Shown: positions 42,896-51,936, counted from the first letter of the stretch. The stretch: 64,000 bases of DNA from Lysinibacillus sp. FSL W8-0992 (GCF_038008685.1 NZ_JBBOZQ010000001.1:1116001-1180000); one strand, 5' to 3'. Notes: a model not told the origin generated them from the letters alone. Made by a program: numbers and translations.

Positions 42896-42928
42896 AAAAG
42901 TCCTCTCATTATTGAGAGGATTTTTTTA
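42896..42928 (+). terminator. azoR terminator
   Basis: TCCTCTCA-TTAT-TGAGAGGA with T7. Confidence 0.88.
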
Positions 42929-43184
42929 TTGTTTTTATAGAGGTATGGTAGAAGTATAAAGGTCTGACATATTGGTGTTGTGCATTTATTAAACATTTAC
43001 ATAAAATAACATACTATAAATAAAGAAAATTAAGAAATGATAATAATATATGATTTACTTAAAAAGTGTTCTGCTATTGGTTAAAAAGTACATACAATTA
43101 GGACTAAGTGTTCAGTTAAATTGATGATTAGTATAATATAATAGAAAACGAAGGAAAATATTATATTTATAGGGGGGTAATTGC
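42929..43184. other. AT-rich leader of the nucleotidase gene
   Basis: Very AT-rich, no repeat or RNA recognised; AGGGGGG at 43171-43177 is the ribosome binding site of the next gene. Confidence 0.35.
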
Positions 43185-45545
43185 TTGAATAAGAAAATAA
43201 TAACTAAAATGTTAGCCATGTTACTTGTTCTATTTGCTGTATTACCATTTGGCTTTTCAGCGAATGCTGCATCTAATGATGTAACACGTGGAGATTACGT
43301 GAAGGAACTAGTAGAAAGCTTGAATGTTGAGCTTGGTGACGGGTCTTCACTTGGTTTTACAGATGTCCCTAAGGATTTAGCACCTTATGTGGAAAAAGCG
43401 GTAGAACTAAAGTTAATTAAAGGGAAAACAGCAACTTTATTTGGTCCAAATGATAAATTAACTCGTCAACAGGCATTTGTTATTTCGGCCCGTGGATTAG
43501 TAACAAACAATGCTTCACTTAGTGAATTAGACAAATTCAAAGATGCTGATCAAGTTGCTGAGACACATAAGCAAGATTTAGCAAATGCTGTAGCAGCGAA
43601 TATTTTACAAGGATATGAAGATAATACAATTCGTCCGCGTGACTATGTGACAGCCGATCAAATGCAAAGTATTGTTGAGCGTTTTGTAGCTGAATACAAA
43701 GTACCTACATCTGCGACTACAGTGGATCTTCAAATTTTAGGTACTACTGATATTCATACTAACTTAGCAAACTATAACTACTATTTAGATGCAAAATCTG
43801 CTGATGTTGGACTAGCAAACACAGCTTCACTTATTGAGCAAGCGCGTACAGAAAACCCTAATACATTATTATTTGATAATGGAGATTTAATTCAAGGAAC
43901 ACCACTAGGTTCTTATAAAGCGTTAGAAAATGTGTTAAAACCAGGTGAAACTCATCCTGCTATTGCTGCTCTAAATGCACTAAAATATGATGGCGGCACT
44001 TTAGGAAATCATGAATTCAACTATGGTTTAGAATTTTTAACAGAAGTACTGAATGATGCGCAATATCCAGTGGTGAATGCGAACACTTACGATGCAAAAA
44101 CAAAAGAACATATGTATACACCATTTGTTATTATCGATAAAGAGGTTGTGGACAATACAGGTAAAAAACATACACTAAAAGTGGGTGTAACAGGTATTGT
44201 ACCAACTAAAATTGTTGAATGGGATGCTATTCATTTAGAAGGTAAAGTAGAAATGCAGGAGCCTGTAGAGGCAATTAAAGAAGTTGTACCTGAAATTCAA
44301 AAAGCAGGTGCAGATGTAATCGTCGTGCTTTCTCATTCAGGTATCGGTGAAGATACGAATGTAAAAGGCGCTGAAAATGTAGGATACCAAATTTCTGAAA
44401 TAGAAGGTATTGATGCTTTAATTACAGGTCACTCGCATTTAACATTCCCAGGTGACTATAAAGACCTTAAAAATGTTGATCAAGAAAAAGGGACTATTAA
44501 TGGAGTTCCAACAGTTATGGCAGGTAGCTATGGTAGCCACCTTGGTGTAATTGATTTGAAATTAGAACAACAAGGTTCTGAATGGGTTGTTGTAAATGGA
44601 CAAGGTTCAATCCGTTCTATTAAACAAGAAGGATTACAACCATCGCAAACTGTGTTAAACGCTATTAAAGAAGCACATGAAGGTACATTAACGTATATTC
44701 GCCAAGCTGTTGGTGAAACGACTGCACCTATTCACAGCTACTTCTCAATGGTTCAAGATGATCCATCTATTCAAATCGTAACACAAGCTCAAAAATGGTT
44801 TATTGAAAAAGAACTAAAAGGGACTGCTGATGAAAACACACCAATCCTTTCTGCTGGTGCTCCTTTCAAAGCGGGCTCTCGTAACAACCCTGCGGACTTC
44901 ACAAACATTCCTGTAGGTCCACTTGCTATTAAAAACATGGCAGACATTTATCATTACGATAATACTGTTGCAACGATAAAAGTTAAAGGTGCACAAGCTA
45001 TCGAATGGTTAGAGATGGCTGCTGGTATTTTCGCAACAATCGATCCGACGAAAACCGAGGAACAAAATATTATTGATGCTGAAGCACGCTCTTACAACTT
45101 TGATGTTTTAGATGGCTTAACATATCAAATTGATGTAACATCTCCAGCAAAATATGATCGTCGTGGTATTCTTGTCGATGAAAAAGCGAACCGTATTAAA
45201 AATGTACAATACAATGGTAAGCCAATTGATCTAGAGCAAGAATTCATTATTATTACAAACAATTACCGTGTTGGTGGTTCTTATGGAGCAACCTTTAAAA
45301 ATGCGGAAGGCACAAATGTAACAAACTATGCTTATGAAAATCGTCAAGCAGTAGTTGACTACATTATGGCAAACAAAACAATTAATCCTGCTGCGGATAA
45401 CAACTGGTCATTTGTACCGTTCCCAGCTAATACAAAGATTATTTATCATTCTGCTAAGGATGCACAAAAAGTCATTCCAGCAGGTAGCAACATCGAGTAT
45501 CTTGGTGATACAGAAGGCGGCTTCGGTAAATATTTAATTAAATAA
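43185..45545 (+). CDS. SLH-anchored 5'-nucleotidase / 2',3'-cyclic phosphodiesterase
   Basis: A 786-residue exported enzyme. Residues 1-28 are a signal peptide ending ANAA. Residues ~32-170 hold S-layer homology repeats (FTDVPKDLAPYVEKAVELKLIKG; FGPNDKLTRQQAFV; FKDADQV...; NTIRPRDYVTADQM) that bind pyruvylated wall polymer. A calcineurin-like phosphatase domain follows with TDIHTNL (about 187), DNGDLIQGTPLG (about 232), GNHEFNYG (about 276), VLSHSGIG (about 383) and TGHSH (about 418), all metal ligands, then a 5_nucleotid_C domain to ~750 with PILSAGAPF. It would recycle extracellular nucleotides as nucleoside and phosphate. TTG start. Confidence 0.9.
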   Translation: MNKKIITKMLAMLLVLFAVLPFGFSANAASNDVTRGDYVKELVESLNVELGDGSSLGFTDVPKDLAPYVEKAVELKLIKGKTATLFGPNDKLTRQQAFVISARGLVTNNASLSELDKFKDADQVAETHKQDLANAVAANILQGYEDNTIRPRDYVTADQMQSIVERFVAEYKVPTSATTVDLQILGTTDIHTNLANYNYYLDAKSADVGLANTASLIEQARTENPNTLLFDNGDLIQGTPLGSYKALENVLKPGETHPAIAALNALKYDGGTLGNHEFNYGLEFLTEVLNDAQYPVVNANTYDAKTKEHMYTPFVIIDKEVVDNTGKKHTLKVGVTGIVPTKIVEWDAIHLEGKVEMQEPVEAIKEVVPEIQKAGADVIVVLSHSGIGEDTNVKGAENVGYQISEIEGIDALITGHSHLTFPGDYKDLKNVDQEKGTINGVPTVMAGSYGSHLGVIDLKLEQQGSEWVVVNGQGSIRSIKQEGLQPSQTVLNAIKEAHEGTLTYIRQAVGETTAPIHSYFSMVQDDPSIQIVTQAQKWFIEKELKGTADENTPILSAGAPFKAGSRNNPADFTNIPVGPLAIKNMADIYHYDNTVATIKVKGAQAIEWLEMAAGIFATIDPTKTEEQNIIDAEARSYNFDVLDGLTYQIDVTSPAKYDRRGILVDEKANRIKNVQYNGKPIDLEQEFIIITNNYRVGGSYGATFKNAEGTNVTNYAYENRQAVVDYIMANKTINPAADNNWSFVPFPANTKIIYHSAKDAQKVIPAGSNIEYLGDTEGGFGKYLIK

Positions 45546-45555
45546 TGCAGTTTAT

Positions 45556-45595
45556 AAAAAGGAGAGTACGATTAGTCATCGTAGCTCTCCTTTTT
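45556..45595. terminator. Terminator between nucleotidase and dioxygenase genes
   Basis: AAAAAGGAGAG(T)ACGAT / ATCGT(A)GCTCTCCTTTTT, bidirectional between convergent genes. Confidence 0.88.
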
Positions 45596-45654
45596 ATGAT
45601 GTATAAAAGCTTTTAACACGAGCAATTATTGTAGAAATTAAAAACCGTTGTACT

Positions 45655-46527
45655 TTATATAAACTGGCGAACGTAAAAAATCATTGCATCATCATTGAAA
45701 TCTACAACTACTAACTGATCGTTTTCGAAAGTATACGGAATTTGTTTTTCCTTTAAATTATTCAACAGCTTTTGTAGTTCTTCATGTGAAGAAAGGGCGA
45801 ATGTGTAGCTGAGTAAACCCGTAGTTTGTTTTGGTGGAACGGGAGCACCTACGCCTTGCCATATATTTACCGCGATATGATGATGATAACCACCAGCAGA
45901 AATGAAGAGTGCGCTATCGTGGAAATTAGTCATAATATCAAAACCAAGTGCATCTATATAGAAGTAAGTTGTTGCTTCATTTATAACGCTCACATTTAAA
46001 TGGATGTGACCTAATACTGTTCCTTTAGGGAAACCTACCCATGGACGCTGACGGTCATATAATGCCATTACGCCTTCTATATCCACTGCCTCTGTGCCAG
46101 TTATGAGCCCACCATGACCATCGCTAATCCATTCAGTACGAGGGCGATCATGATAGATTTCTATTCCGTTACCTTCAGGATCGTTTAAGTAAAAGGCTTC
46201 CGAATAAATATGATCACCAGCCCCTGTTATAGCTACACCTGTGTTTAACAAATTGCCAATCACATATGCTAAATCCTCTCGAGAAGGAACTAAAATAGCG
46301 AAGTGGAATAAACCAGTCGTACGAGGTGGACGAATCGCTACACTTTCTTCTGTTGATAATACTAAAATGGGTTTCGTATTGCCTGGGATTGAAAATGTCA
46401 CTTGTGTTGTCGTTTGGTTGAGGACTTGAAGTCCAAGTTTTTTATAGAAATTAGTCATTGTTTCTAGTGACTGTACAAGTAAATGTAAATGCTCAAGCTC
46501 TAAATTTGCATCAATTTTAAATGTCAT
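45655..46527 (-). CDS. catE: CatE-like ring-cleaving dioxygenase (VOC family)
   Basis: A 290-residue vicinal-oxygen-chelate protein with two tandem modules. Metal ligands expected of extradiol dioxygenases appear as HLHLLVQS (His about 15), LFHFAILV, and EIYHDRPR (Glu/His, about 128-132) in module 1 and GHIHLNVS / HHIAVNIW in module 2. Length and text fit CatE (catechol 2,3-dioxygenase, YfiE) of B. subtilis, which detoxifies catechol. Start at ATG 46527 with GGAGG 10 bp upstream. It is divergent from a CatR-like regulator with paired TTAC/GTAA palindromes between them. Assignment to CatE rather than a glyoxalase is moderately sure. Confidence 0.7.
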   Translation of the reverse strand: MTFKIDANLELEHLHLLVQSLETMTNFYKKLGLQVLNQTTTQVTFSIPGNTKPILVLSTEESVAIRPPRTTGLFHFAILVPSREDLAYVIGNLLNTGVAITGAGDHIYSEAFYLNDPEGNGIEIYHDRPRTEWISDGHGGLITGTEAVDIEGVMALYDRQRPWVGFPKGTVLGHIHLNVSVINEATTYFYIDALGFDIMTNFHDSALFISAGGYHHHIAVNIWQGVGAPVPPKQTTGLLSYTFALSSHEELQKLLNNLKEKQIPYTFENDQLVVVDFNDDAMIFYVRQFI

Positions 46528-46554
46528 AGCGAATAAATCCTCCAAATATATAAG

Positions 46555-46612
46555 TTACTTTTTGTAATTAAATATAGAATAGTAAACACATTACGTCAAG
46601 TAAATAAGTTAC
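46555..46612. promoter_or_regulatory. Candidate CatR/YodB-type operators
   Basis: TTACTTTTTGTAA (46555-46567) and GTAAATAAGTTAC (46600-46612) are TTAC/GTAA inverted repeats in the divergent promoter region. DUF24 regulators YodB and CatR of B. subtilis bind TTAC-GTAA dyads of this kind. Confidence 0.5.
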
Positions 46613-46670
46613 TTTAAATTTACTTTTACTAAATTAATCGTTACAATAGAATACATAAGAGGTGAAAAAT

Positions 46671-46976
46671 ATGAATGAGACAACTTTATGTCCTCGTTTA
46701 GCTAAGGCAATGGATTTAATCGGAAAACGCTGGACTGGGCTAATTTTATATCAATTATTAGACGGATCGCAGCGTTTCAATGAAATTGAATCAGCATTGC
46801 CTGTAAGTGGCCGTTTATTATCTGAACGTTTAAAGGAACTTGAAAAAGAGGGGCTTGTTGAGCGCAAAGTATTTTCAGAGGTGCCTGTGCGAGTAGAATA
46901 TTCTTTAACGGATAAAGGTCAAGCATTAGAAGGTGCTATTCGTAATATTGAATCATGGGCTACTAACTGGCTATAG
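46671..46976 (+). CDS. catR: HxlR/DUF24 redox-sensing regulator, CatR-like
   Basis: A 101-residue winged-helix repressor. The N-terminus MNETTLCPRLAKAMDLIGKRW has the single conserved cysteine (Cys7) that senses quinones and diamide in YodB and CatR. SGRLLSERLKELEKEGLVERKV is the HTH and wing start, EYSLTDKGQAL the wing end. Its text is closer to CatR (YvaP) than YodB as I recall them. ATG 46671 with AGAGGTG upstream. It presumably represses the divergent catE-like gene and itself. Confidence 0.75.
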   Translation: MNETTLCPRLAKAMDLIGKRWTGLILYQLLDGSQRFNEIESALPVSGRLLSERLKELEKEGLVERKVFSEVPVRVEYSLTDKGQALEGAIRNIESWATNWL

Positions 46977-47065
46977 TATTCGAAACTAAATGTCAGTTGA
47001 ATGCGCGATATAGTTAGACTTCATCAAGTGAAAGCTATTTTTCTTAGATGATTAGTTGGATAAGT

Positions 47066-47135
47066 CGGGCAGTTACAAAGTCCCGGATGTTCTGAAAAAT
47101 ACAGAGGATAACTGAAAAGGACAACAAACTGCCCG
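47066..47135 (+). other. Nested stem structure upstream of murB, possible RNA element
   Basis: Arms CGGGCAGTT (47066-47074) and AACTGCCCG (47127-47135) pair perfectly over 9 bp; inside, GTCC/GGAC (47080, 47119) and TCTG/CAGA around 47091-47105 pair again. It lies ~100 bp before the murB start, has no T-run, and matches no riboswitch class I know. Confidence 0.4.
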
Positions 47136-47234
47136 TTAAAGCGCAAAAAATACCCTTCATTTTACTTGTCAAATCGAGGTTCTAAATCCATACTAGTGTA
47201 GAGTAAGAAGGACGTTAGAAAGGAATTAGCTCTC

Positions 47235-48149
47235 ATGACAAAAGAACAATGGGCTGCGGATTTAGCACAAAACATAAATCCGGCCAATATTAAGTTAGAT
47301 GAATTATTACAGCACTATACAATGACAAAATTAGGTGGTAAAGCGGATGTTTTTGTTCTTCCTGAAACAGAGGAAGAAGCAATTGCAGTTATTCGCTATG
47401 CACATTTAAATAATATTCCATTATTAATGTTAGGAAATGGATCTAACATGGTTGTCCGAGATGGAGGCATGCGAGGGATTGTTGTGACATTCTCACATTT
47501 AGATGAAATTCATATTAATGGCGAACATGTCTATGCACAAAGTGGTGCACTCATTAAAGATGTATCAAAGCTTGCCGCTGCAGCATCTCTTACTGGTTTT
47601 GAATTTGCGTGTGGTATCCCAGGCTCTATTGGTGGAGCGATGGCGATGAATGCAGGTGCTTATGGTGGCGAAATAAAAGATATTATTATTTCTTCAAAAG
47701 TTTTAACAAAAGAAGGAGAAATTTTAATTTTATCAAAAGAAGAGCTAGAATTAGGTTACCGTCAAAGTAGTATAGCCAAAAAAGGTTATTATGTACTGTC
47801 TTCTGAGTTTCAATTAGCTCCAGGAGTACAGGAAGAAATTGATGCAAAAATTGCTGATTTAACGTTTCAACGTGAATCAAAGCAACCACTAGAGTATCCT
47901 TCAGCTGGTAGCGTTTTTAAACGCCCGCCAGGACACTTTGCAGGCAAGCTTATTCAGGATAGTGGCCTACAAGGAAAAGGGGTAGGTGGAGCAGAAGTTT
48001 CTACAAAACATGCCGGTTTTATTGTCAATAAAGGAAATGCTACGGCTACTGACTATATCGCAACGATTAAAATGGTACAACGAGTTGTGAAAGAAAAGTA
48101 TAATGTTGATTTGGAAACAGAAGTGAAAATAGTCGGTGACGACCTATAA
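47235..48149 (+). CDS. murB: UDP-N-acetylenolpyruvoylglucosamine reductase
   Basis: A 304-residue FAD enzyme (type II MurB). FAD-binding segments: LMLGNGSNMVVRDGG (about 64-78), GFEFACGIPGSIGGAMAMNAGAYGG (about 119-143). The catalytic Ser and Glu are in YPSAGSVFKRP (about 222-232) and the C-terminal E (TEVKIVG, about 295). A conserved Tyr is missing as in type II enzymes. Completes UDP-MurNAc synthesis for peptidoglycan. AAAGGA precedes the ATG. A terminator separates it from exoA. Confidence 0.95.
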   Translation: MTKEQWAADLAQNINPANIKLDELLQHYTMTKLGGKADVFVLPETEEEAIAVIRYAHLNNIPLLMLGNGSNMVVRDGGMRGIVVTFSHLDEIHINGEHVYAQSGALIKDVSKLAAAASLTGFEFACGIPGSIGGAMAMNAGAYGGEIKDIIISSKVLTKEGEILILSKEELELGYRQSSIAKKGYYVLSSEFQLAPGVQEEIDAKIADLTFQRESKQPLEYPSAGSVFKRPPGHFAGKLIQDSGLQGKGVGGAEVSTKHAGFIVNKGNATATDYIATIKMVQRVVKEKYNVDLETEVKIVGDDL

Positions 48150-48158
48150 AAACAATGC

Positions 48159-48189
48159 CGCTCTTCGCTTTGGCGAAGGGCGTTTTTTT
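48159..48189 (+). terminator. murB terminator
   Basis: CGCTCTTCGC-TTTG-GCGAAGGGCG with T7, ending 1 bp before the exoA ribosome binding site. Confidence 0.88.
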
Positions 48190-48204
48190 GAGGAGTGGGA
48201 ATGG

Positions 48205-48960
48205 ATGAAATTTATTTCATGGAATGTGAATGGTATACGAGCTTGTTTGGGGAAAGGTTTTTTAGACTTTTTTAATAGTGTGGAGGCAGATTTCTTTTGT
48301 ATTCAGGAATCAAAATGCCAAGCAGGGCAGGTAGAGCTTGCATTACAAGGTTATGAGCAATATTGGAATTACGCTCAGAAGAAAGGTTATTCAGGTACCG
48401 CAATTTTTACGAAACATACACCTCTATTTGTGCACTACGGTGTTGGTGAGGACGAGTCGCAGGATGAAGGAAGAATTATTACATTAGAATATGAAAACTT
48501 TTATTTGGTAAATGTTTATACACCAAATGCGCAACGTGATCTAGCAAGATTACCTTTTCGACTAGACTGGGAGGATCGCTTAGCGTTGTATTTAAAAGAA
48601 CTTGATGCGAAAAAACCAGTCATTTATTGTGGAGATTTGAATGTTGCCCATGCTGATATTGATTTAAAAAATGCAAAATCAAATATAGGGAATTCGGGTT
48701 TTACATATGAAGAACGAGCTAAAATGACAGATTTATTAGCAGGTGGCTTTGTAGATTCTTTCCGCTACAAGCATCCAGATGTGACCGATCATTATACGTG
48801 GTGGTCTTATATGAATAAAGTTCGTGAACGAAATATTGGATGGCGCATTGATTATTTTATTGTGTCTGAACGTTTAAAGGAACAAATTGATGTAGCGACA
48901 ATACATCCACATATAATGGGCAGTGATCATTGCCCAATCGAACTTCAACTGAATGTATAG
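48205..48960 (+). CDS. exoA: Exodeoxyribonuclease III / AP endonuclease
   Basis: A 251-residue member of the EEP superfamily. MKFISWNVNGIRA (Asn7), FFCIQESKCQ (catalytic Glu about 34), NVYTPNA (Tyr), YCGDLNVAH (Asp/Asn about 147-151) and IMGSDHCPIEL (Asp-His at the end, about 239-249) are all present. Repairs abasic sites and 3' blocked ends. Start at ATG 48205, GAGGAG 9 bp upstream; a longer frame reaching back into murB lacks a site and crosses the terminator. Confidence 0.95.
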   Translation: MKFISWNVNGIRACLGKGFLDFFNSVEADFFCIQESKCQAGQVELALQGYEQYWNYAQKKGYSGTAIFTKHTPLFVHYGVGEDESQDEGRIITLEYENFYLVNVYTPNAQRDLARLPFRLDWEDRLALYLKELDAKKPVIYCGDLNVAHADIDLKNAKSNIGNSGFTYEERAKMTDLLAGGFVDSFRYKHPDVTDHYTWWSYMNKVRERNIGWRIDYFIVSERLKEQIDVATIHPHIMGSDHCPIELQLNV

Positions 48961-48971
48961 CCTTTTTTTAT

Positions 48972-49012
48972 TTGAAATTGTTTGAGAATTGTTTGAGTGC
49001 CTGTCACTTTTT
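48972..49012. repeat. Short GTGCC palindrome repeat
   Basis: AATTGTTTGAGAATTGTTTGAGTGCCTGTCACTT, written here by parts: a doubled (A)ATTGTTTGAG followed by GTGCCTGTCACT. Reverse-complement relation to the copies at 30881 and 59204; nearly the same as that at 3660. Confidence 0.6.
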
Positions 49013-49016
49013 TGAG

Positions 49017-49049
49017 AACCGTATTATCCATTTGGAAATACGGTTTTTT
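49017..49049 (+). terminator. exoA terminator
   Basis: AACCGTATT / AATACGGTT with a 10-nt loop and T6. Confidence 0.8.
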
Positions 49050-49196
49050 GTTGTATTAAAAGAATTGCTTGTGATTAAATGTAGAAAAAAAGTGCGCAAT
49101 ACAGCAAAATTCGATAAAATTTGAGGTTATTCTGATTGTAGAAAAGGATTTGAGAAGCCAAATAAAGAATATATTGCTTATAGAGGGGGTTGTAAG

Positions 49197-51560
49197 GTGA
49201 GAAAGTTTAAGTGGAAAAAGTGGTTATTGGCAATCGCTGGTGTGTTGGCGGTAGTCGCAATAACATCTTTTATTGTCTTTACTTGGTTTATGAATAAATC
49301 AAAACCGATTATTGATGGAGAGCTCGCAGTTAGCATGCTCGATCAAGATGTGACTGTGACAAGGGATGACAAAGGGGTTCCTCATATATTTGCCGAGACA
49401 GATGCGGATTTGTATCGGGCACAAGGCTATGTACAAGCGCAGGATCGTCTGTTTCAAATGGATTTAGCACGTAGGCAGGCTAGTGGACGCCTGTCGGAAA
49501 TCATTGGCGAGGCGACGGTTGAGACAGATAAGCATTTTCGTACATTTAGTCTTCGTAATGCTGCTGAAAAATCATTAGCAGCGTATGATCCAGCGAGCAA
49601 GCAAGTTCTTGAATGGTTTGCAGAGGGAGTAAACGCCTTTATGGAAGAGGCGAAGAGTACGAATACGTTAAGCTATGAATTTGCGTTACTAGGTTACGAG
49701 CCAGAAGAATGGACTGTTGTAGACTCTTTAACAATCGGAAAATATATGGCTTATGATTTAGGGGGAAATTGGAATACGCTGGCCTTCCGCCATTGGGCTT
49801 TACAAAACTTTGATGAAGAAAAGGCAAAGGAATTATTTATTAAGTATCCTGAAAATGCATCATCGATTATCGAGGCAAATAAAGAAAATCCAGTGTCTGT
49901 AGTAGGGCAGTTTAATGCTGAGTTATTGCCCAATGAATTTAATGGCAGTAATAACTGGGTTGTATCTGGCGATAAAACAAAGTCAGGAAAGCCAATATTA
50001 GCTGATGACCCTCATCTAGGGTTAAGTACACCATCTATTTGGTATCAAATGCATTTACAATCACCAGAACAAAATGTTAGTGGTGTAATATTTGCGGGAA
50101 TTCCAGGCATTATTTTAGGTCATAACGAAGAAATTGCATGGGGGGTAACGAATGTAGGCCCTGATGTACAGGATTTATATATTGAAATTCCAAATCCAGA
50201 TAATCCAACACAATTCCGCTATGACGGTGAGTGGGAACAAGCAGAGGTTCGTGACGAGTCGATAAAGGTAAAGGATGGAGAAACGGTAGACTTTGAAGTA
50301 ATTGTTACACGCCATGGCCCAATTATGACAGATTTAATGTTTAAAGAAACGGAGCCTTCAGCCCAATTTTCAATGCAGTGGACAGCACTTCAACCAACTG
50401 CTGAATTACGAGCAGTGCTTGGTTTTAATAAGTCGAAATCTTGGAGTGAGTTTGAGAAGGCTTTAGAAGATTTTAAAGCACCCGCACAAAACTTTGTTTT
50501 TGCCTCTAAGGATGGCACGATAGCTTATAAAGCTAACGGCCAAATTCCACTGCGAAAGCAAGGGGATGGACAATTACCAGTACCTGGTGACTCAAGTGAT
50601 TATGGCTGGGAAGGTTTTATTCCTTGGAATGAGTTACCGACTGTTGTCAATCCAGAAGAAGGCTTTATTGCAACCGCAAATAATGAGGTTATTGGCGACG
50701 AATATCCATATCATATTACAGATTTTTGGGCGCAGCCTTATCGCTTTGAACGGATTAAAGAAGTGCTAGAAGCGAATGATTCAATAACAGTTGAGGATAT
50801 GATGAATCTGCAAATGGATCAGCATAATCTATATGCACGTGAATTTTTACCGGATTTATTAACGTCTATTAAAAAGATGGATAAGGATGGGAAGTATACT
50901 GAAGTCATTACATTGTTAGAGGATTGGAACATGGTGGATGCCCAAGATTTAGGTGCTCCGTTAGTGTTCCATACGTTAATGGTGCAATTACAAGAAGTAT
51001 TGTTTAAAGAGCAGATGCCAGAAGATATGTATAAAATGATGTACGGTAAATTTAATATTACTGATCAGCTTCTACGTAAAGCATATGCAGGCGAGAGAAG
51101 TATTTGGATGGAAGAGCAAGGTGGTGTAGATGCCACAGTCTTTGAGGCGCTAGAGCGCTCTATTACACAAATTGAAAATCAGTTCGGGAAAAATGTATCG
51201 AAATGGCAATGGGGTGACTTCCACCAACTAACGTTTGATCATACATTAGGCAGTGCTTCACCGATACTTGCTGCATACTTTAATGCTAAGAAGGTTCCAG
51301 TTGGTGGCTCGAAGGTGACGGTGCAGGCAGCAGATAATGATTTAGCGGGCAACGTTAATCACGGTGCATCATGGCGTTTTGTTGCTGATGTAGGTGATTT
51401 AAGCTCTGCTTACCATATTGTAGGGCCTGGCCAAAGCGGTCACGTGAAATCGGATTGGTATCAAGATCAAGTAATGGACTGGGCAAATGGTAATTATCAT
51501 GAAACGTTTGTCAAAAAGGAAGATATTAAGGGTAAAACTGTATTATTAAAATCTCACTAA
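49197..51560 (+). CDS. Membrane-anchored penicillin acylase family protein
   Basis: A 787-residue Ntn-hydrolase (S45 family). A basic N-terminus and one helix (residues 8-31) anchor it outside the membrane. The A region (about 35-245) includes YVQAQDRLFQMDLARRQASGRLSE, a hallmark of the family. The autoprocessing site is GSNNWVVSG (about 249-257): the serine after Gly becomes the N-terminal nucleophile of the B chain. ADDPHLGLSTPSIWYQMHL and the C-terminal GNVNHGASWRFVADVG carry other active-site residues. Relatives hydrolyse beta-lactams, N-acyl homoserine lactones or other acyl amides; specificity is unknown. GTG start. Confidence 0.9.
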   Translation: MRKFKWKKWLLAIAGVLAVVAITSFIVFTWFMNKSKPIIDGELAVSMLDQDVTVTRDDKGVPHIFAETDADLYRAQGYVQAQDRLFQMDLARRQASGRLSEIIGEATVETDKHFRTFSLRNAAEKSLAAYDPASKQVLEWFAEGVNAFMEEAKSTNTLSYEFALLGYEPEEWTVVDSLTIGKYMAYDLGGNWNTLAFRHWALQNFDEEKAKELFIKYPENASSIIEANKENPVSVVGQFNAELLPNEFNGSNNWVVSGDKTKSGKPILADDPHLGLSTPSIWYQMHLQSPEQNVSGVIFAGIPGIILGHNEEIAWGVTNVGPDVQDLYIEIPNPDNPTQFRYDGEWEQAEVRDESIKVKDGETVDFEVIVTRHGPIMTDLMFKETEPSAQFSMQWTALQPTAELRAVLGFNKSKSWSEFEKALEDFKAPAQNFVFASKDGTIAYKANGQIPLRKQGDGQLPVPGDSSDYGWEGFIPWNELPTVVNPEEGFIATANNEVIGDEYPYHITDFWAQPYRFERIKEVLEANDSITVEDMMNLQMDQHNLYAREFLPDLLTSIKKMDKDGKYTEVITLLEDWNMVDAQDLGAPLVFHTLMVQLQEVLFKEQMPEDMYKMMYGKFNITDQLLRKAYAGERSIWMEEQGGVDATVFEALERSITQIENQFGKNVSKWQWGDFHQLTFDHTLGSASPILAAYFNAKKVPVGGSKVTVQAADNDLAGNVNHGASWRFVADVGDLSSAYHIVGPGQSGHVKSDWYQDQVMDWANGNYHETFVKKEDIKGKTVLLKSH

Positions 51561-51568
51561 TAGAAACG

Positions 51569-51601
51569 ATCAGCGCATGTTTTTATGCGCTGATTTTTTT
51601 G
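51569..51601 (+). terminator. Terminator of the acylase gene
   Basis: ATCAGCGCAT / ATGCGCTGAT, 10-bp stem, T7. Confidence 0.88.
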
Positions 51602-51610
51602 TTGAGCGGA

Positions 51611-51832
51611 AGGTGCCAGTTTAGAAGGTGTCAGGCACGCAAACAATTTATATACCTTCCTAAGTAGAAATCTACGTAGACTCCTGCGGGAACCTACGTA
51701 GCGTAAGATGCAATAATCCACGCGTTAGCAAGGGTTGCAGCTTACGTCGTGCCCGTAGAAAGTGAATGGATTTTCCGATATAGAAGCCCACATTATGCTA
51801 GCTAAGTGCCAGGCACGCAAACAATTTATTTT
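51611..51832. repeat. Composite repeat: diverged long palindrome (copy D) between two short GTGCC repeats
   Basis: At 51611-51650 GTGCCAGTTTAGAAGGTGTC and AGGCACGCAAACAATTT, and at 51804-51832 AAGTGCCAGGCACGCAAACAATTTATTTT, are short-family copies in the same direction. Between them ~51661-51780 holds ACTCCTGCGGGAAC, GCGTAAGATGCAATAA, AAGGGTTGCAGCTTACG and GTGCCCGTAGAAAG, the same order as the reverse complement of copy A, but diverged. Confidence 0.65.
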
Positions 51833-51856
51833 ACTTTCGTGATAGTAATCCTATAC

Positions 51857-51925
51857 ATTCAAATGTCTGTTTGAATATGATGGAATATTATGCTATATTA
51901 AAAACAATCAAACGAATATTTGAAT
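51857..51925 (+). promoter_or_regulatory. Two CadC-type operators
   Basis: ATTCAAATGTCTGTTTGAAT (51857-51876, perfect 7-bp arms) and ATCAAACGAATATTTGAAT (51907-51925) resemble the cad operator of ArsR/CadC repressors (ATTCAAATA...TTTGAAT). The second ends 11 bp before the cadC start. Confidence 0.7.
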
Positions 51926-51936
51926 GAGGTGAGGAA

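Noticed and set aside
49197..51560. Quorum-quenching partner of the com locus
   Set aside because: Penicillin acylase relatives cleave acyl-homoserine lactones, but ComX is an isoprenylated peptide and the gene is 21 kb away; no support.
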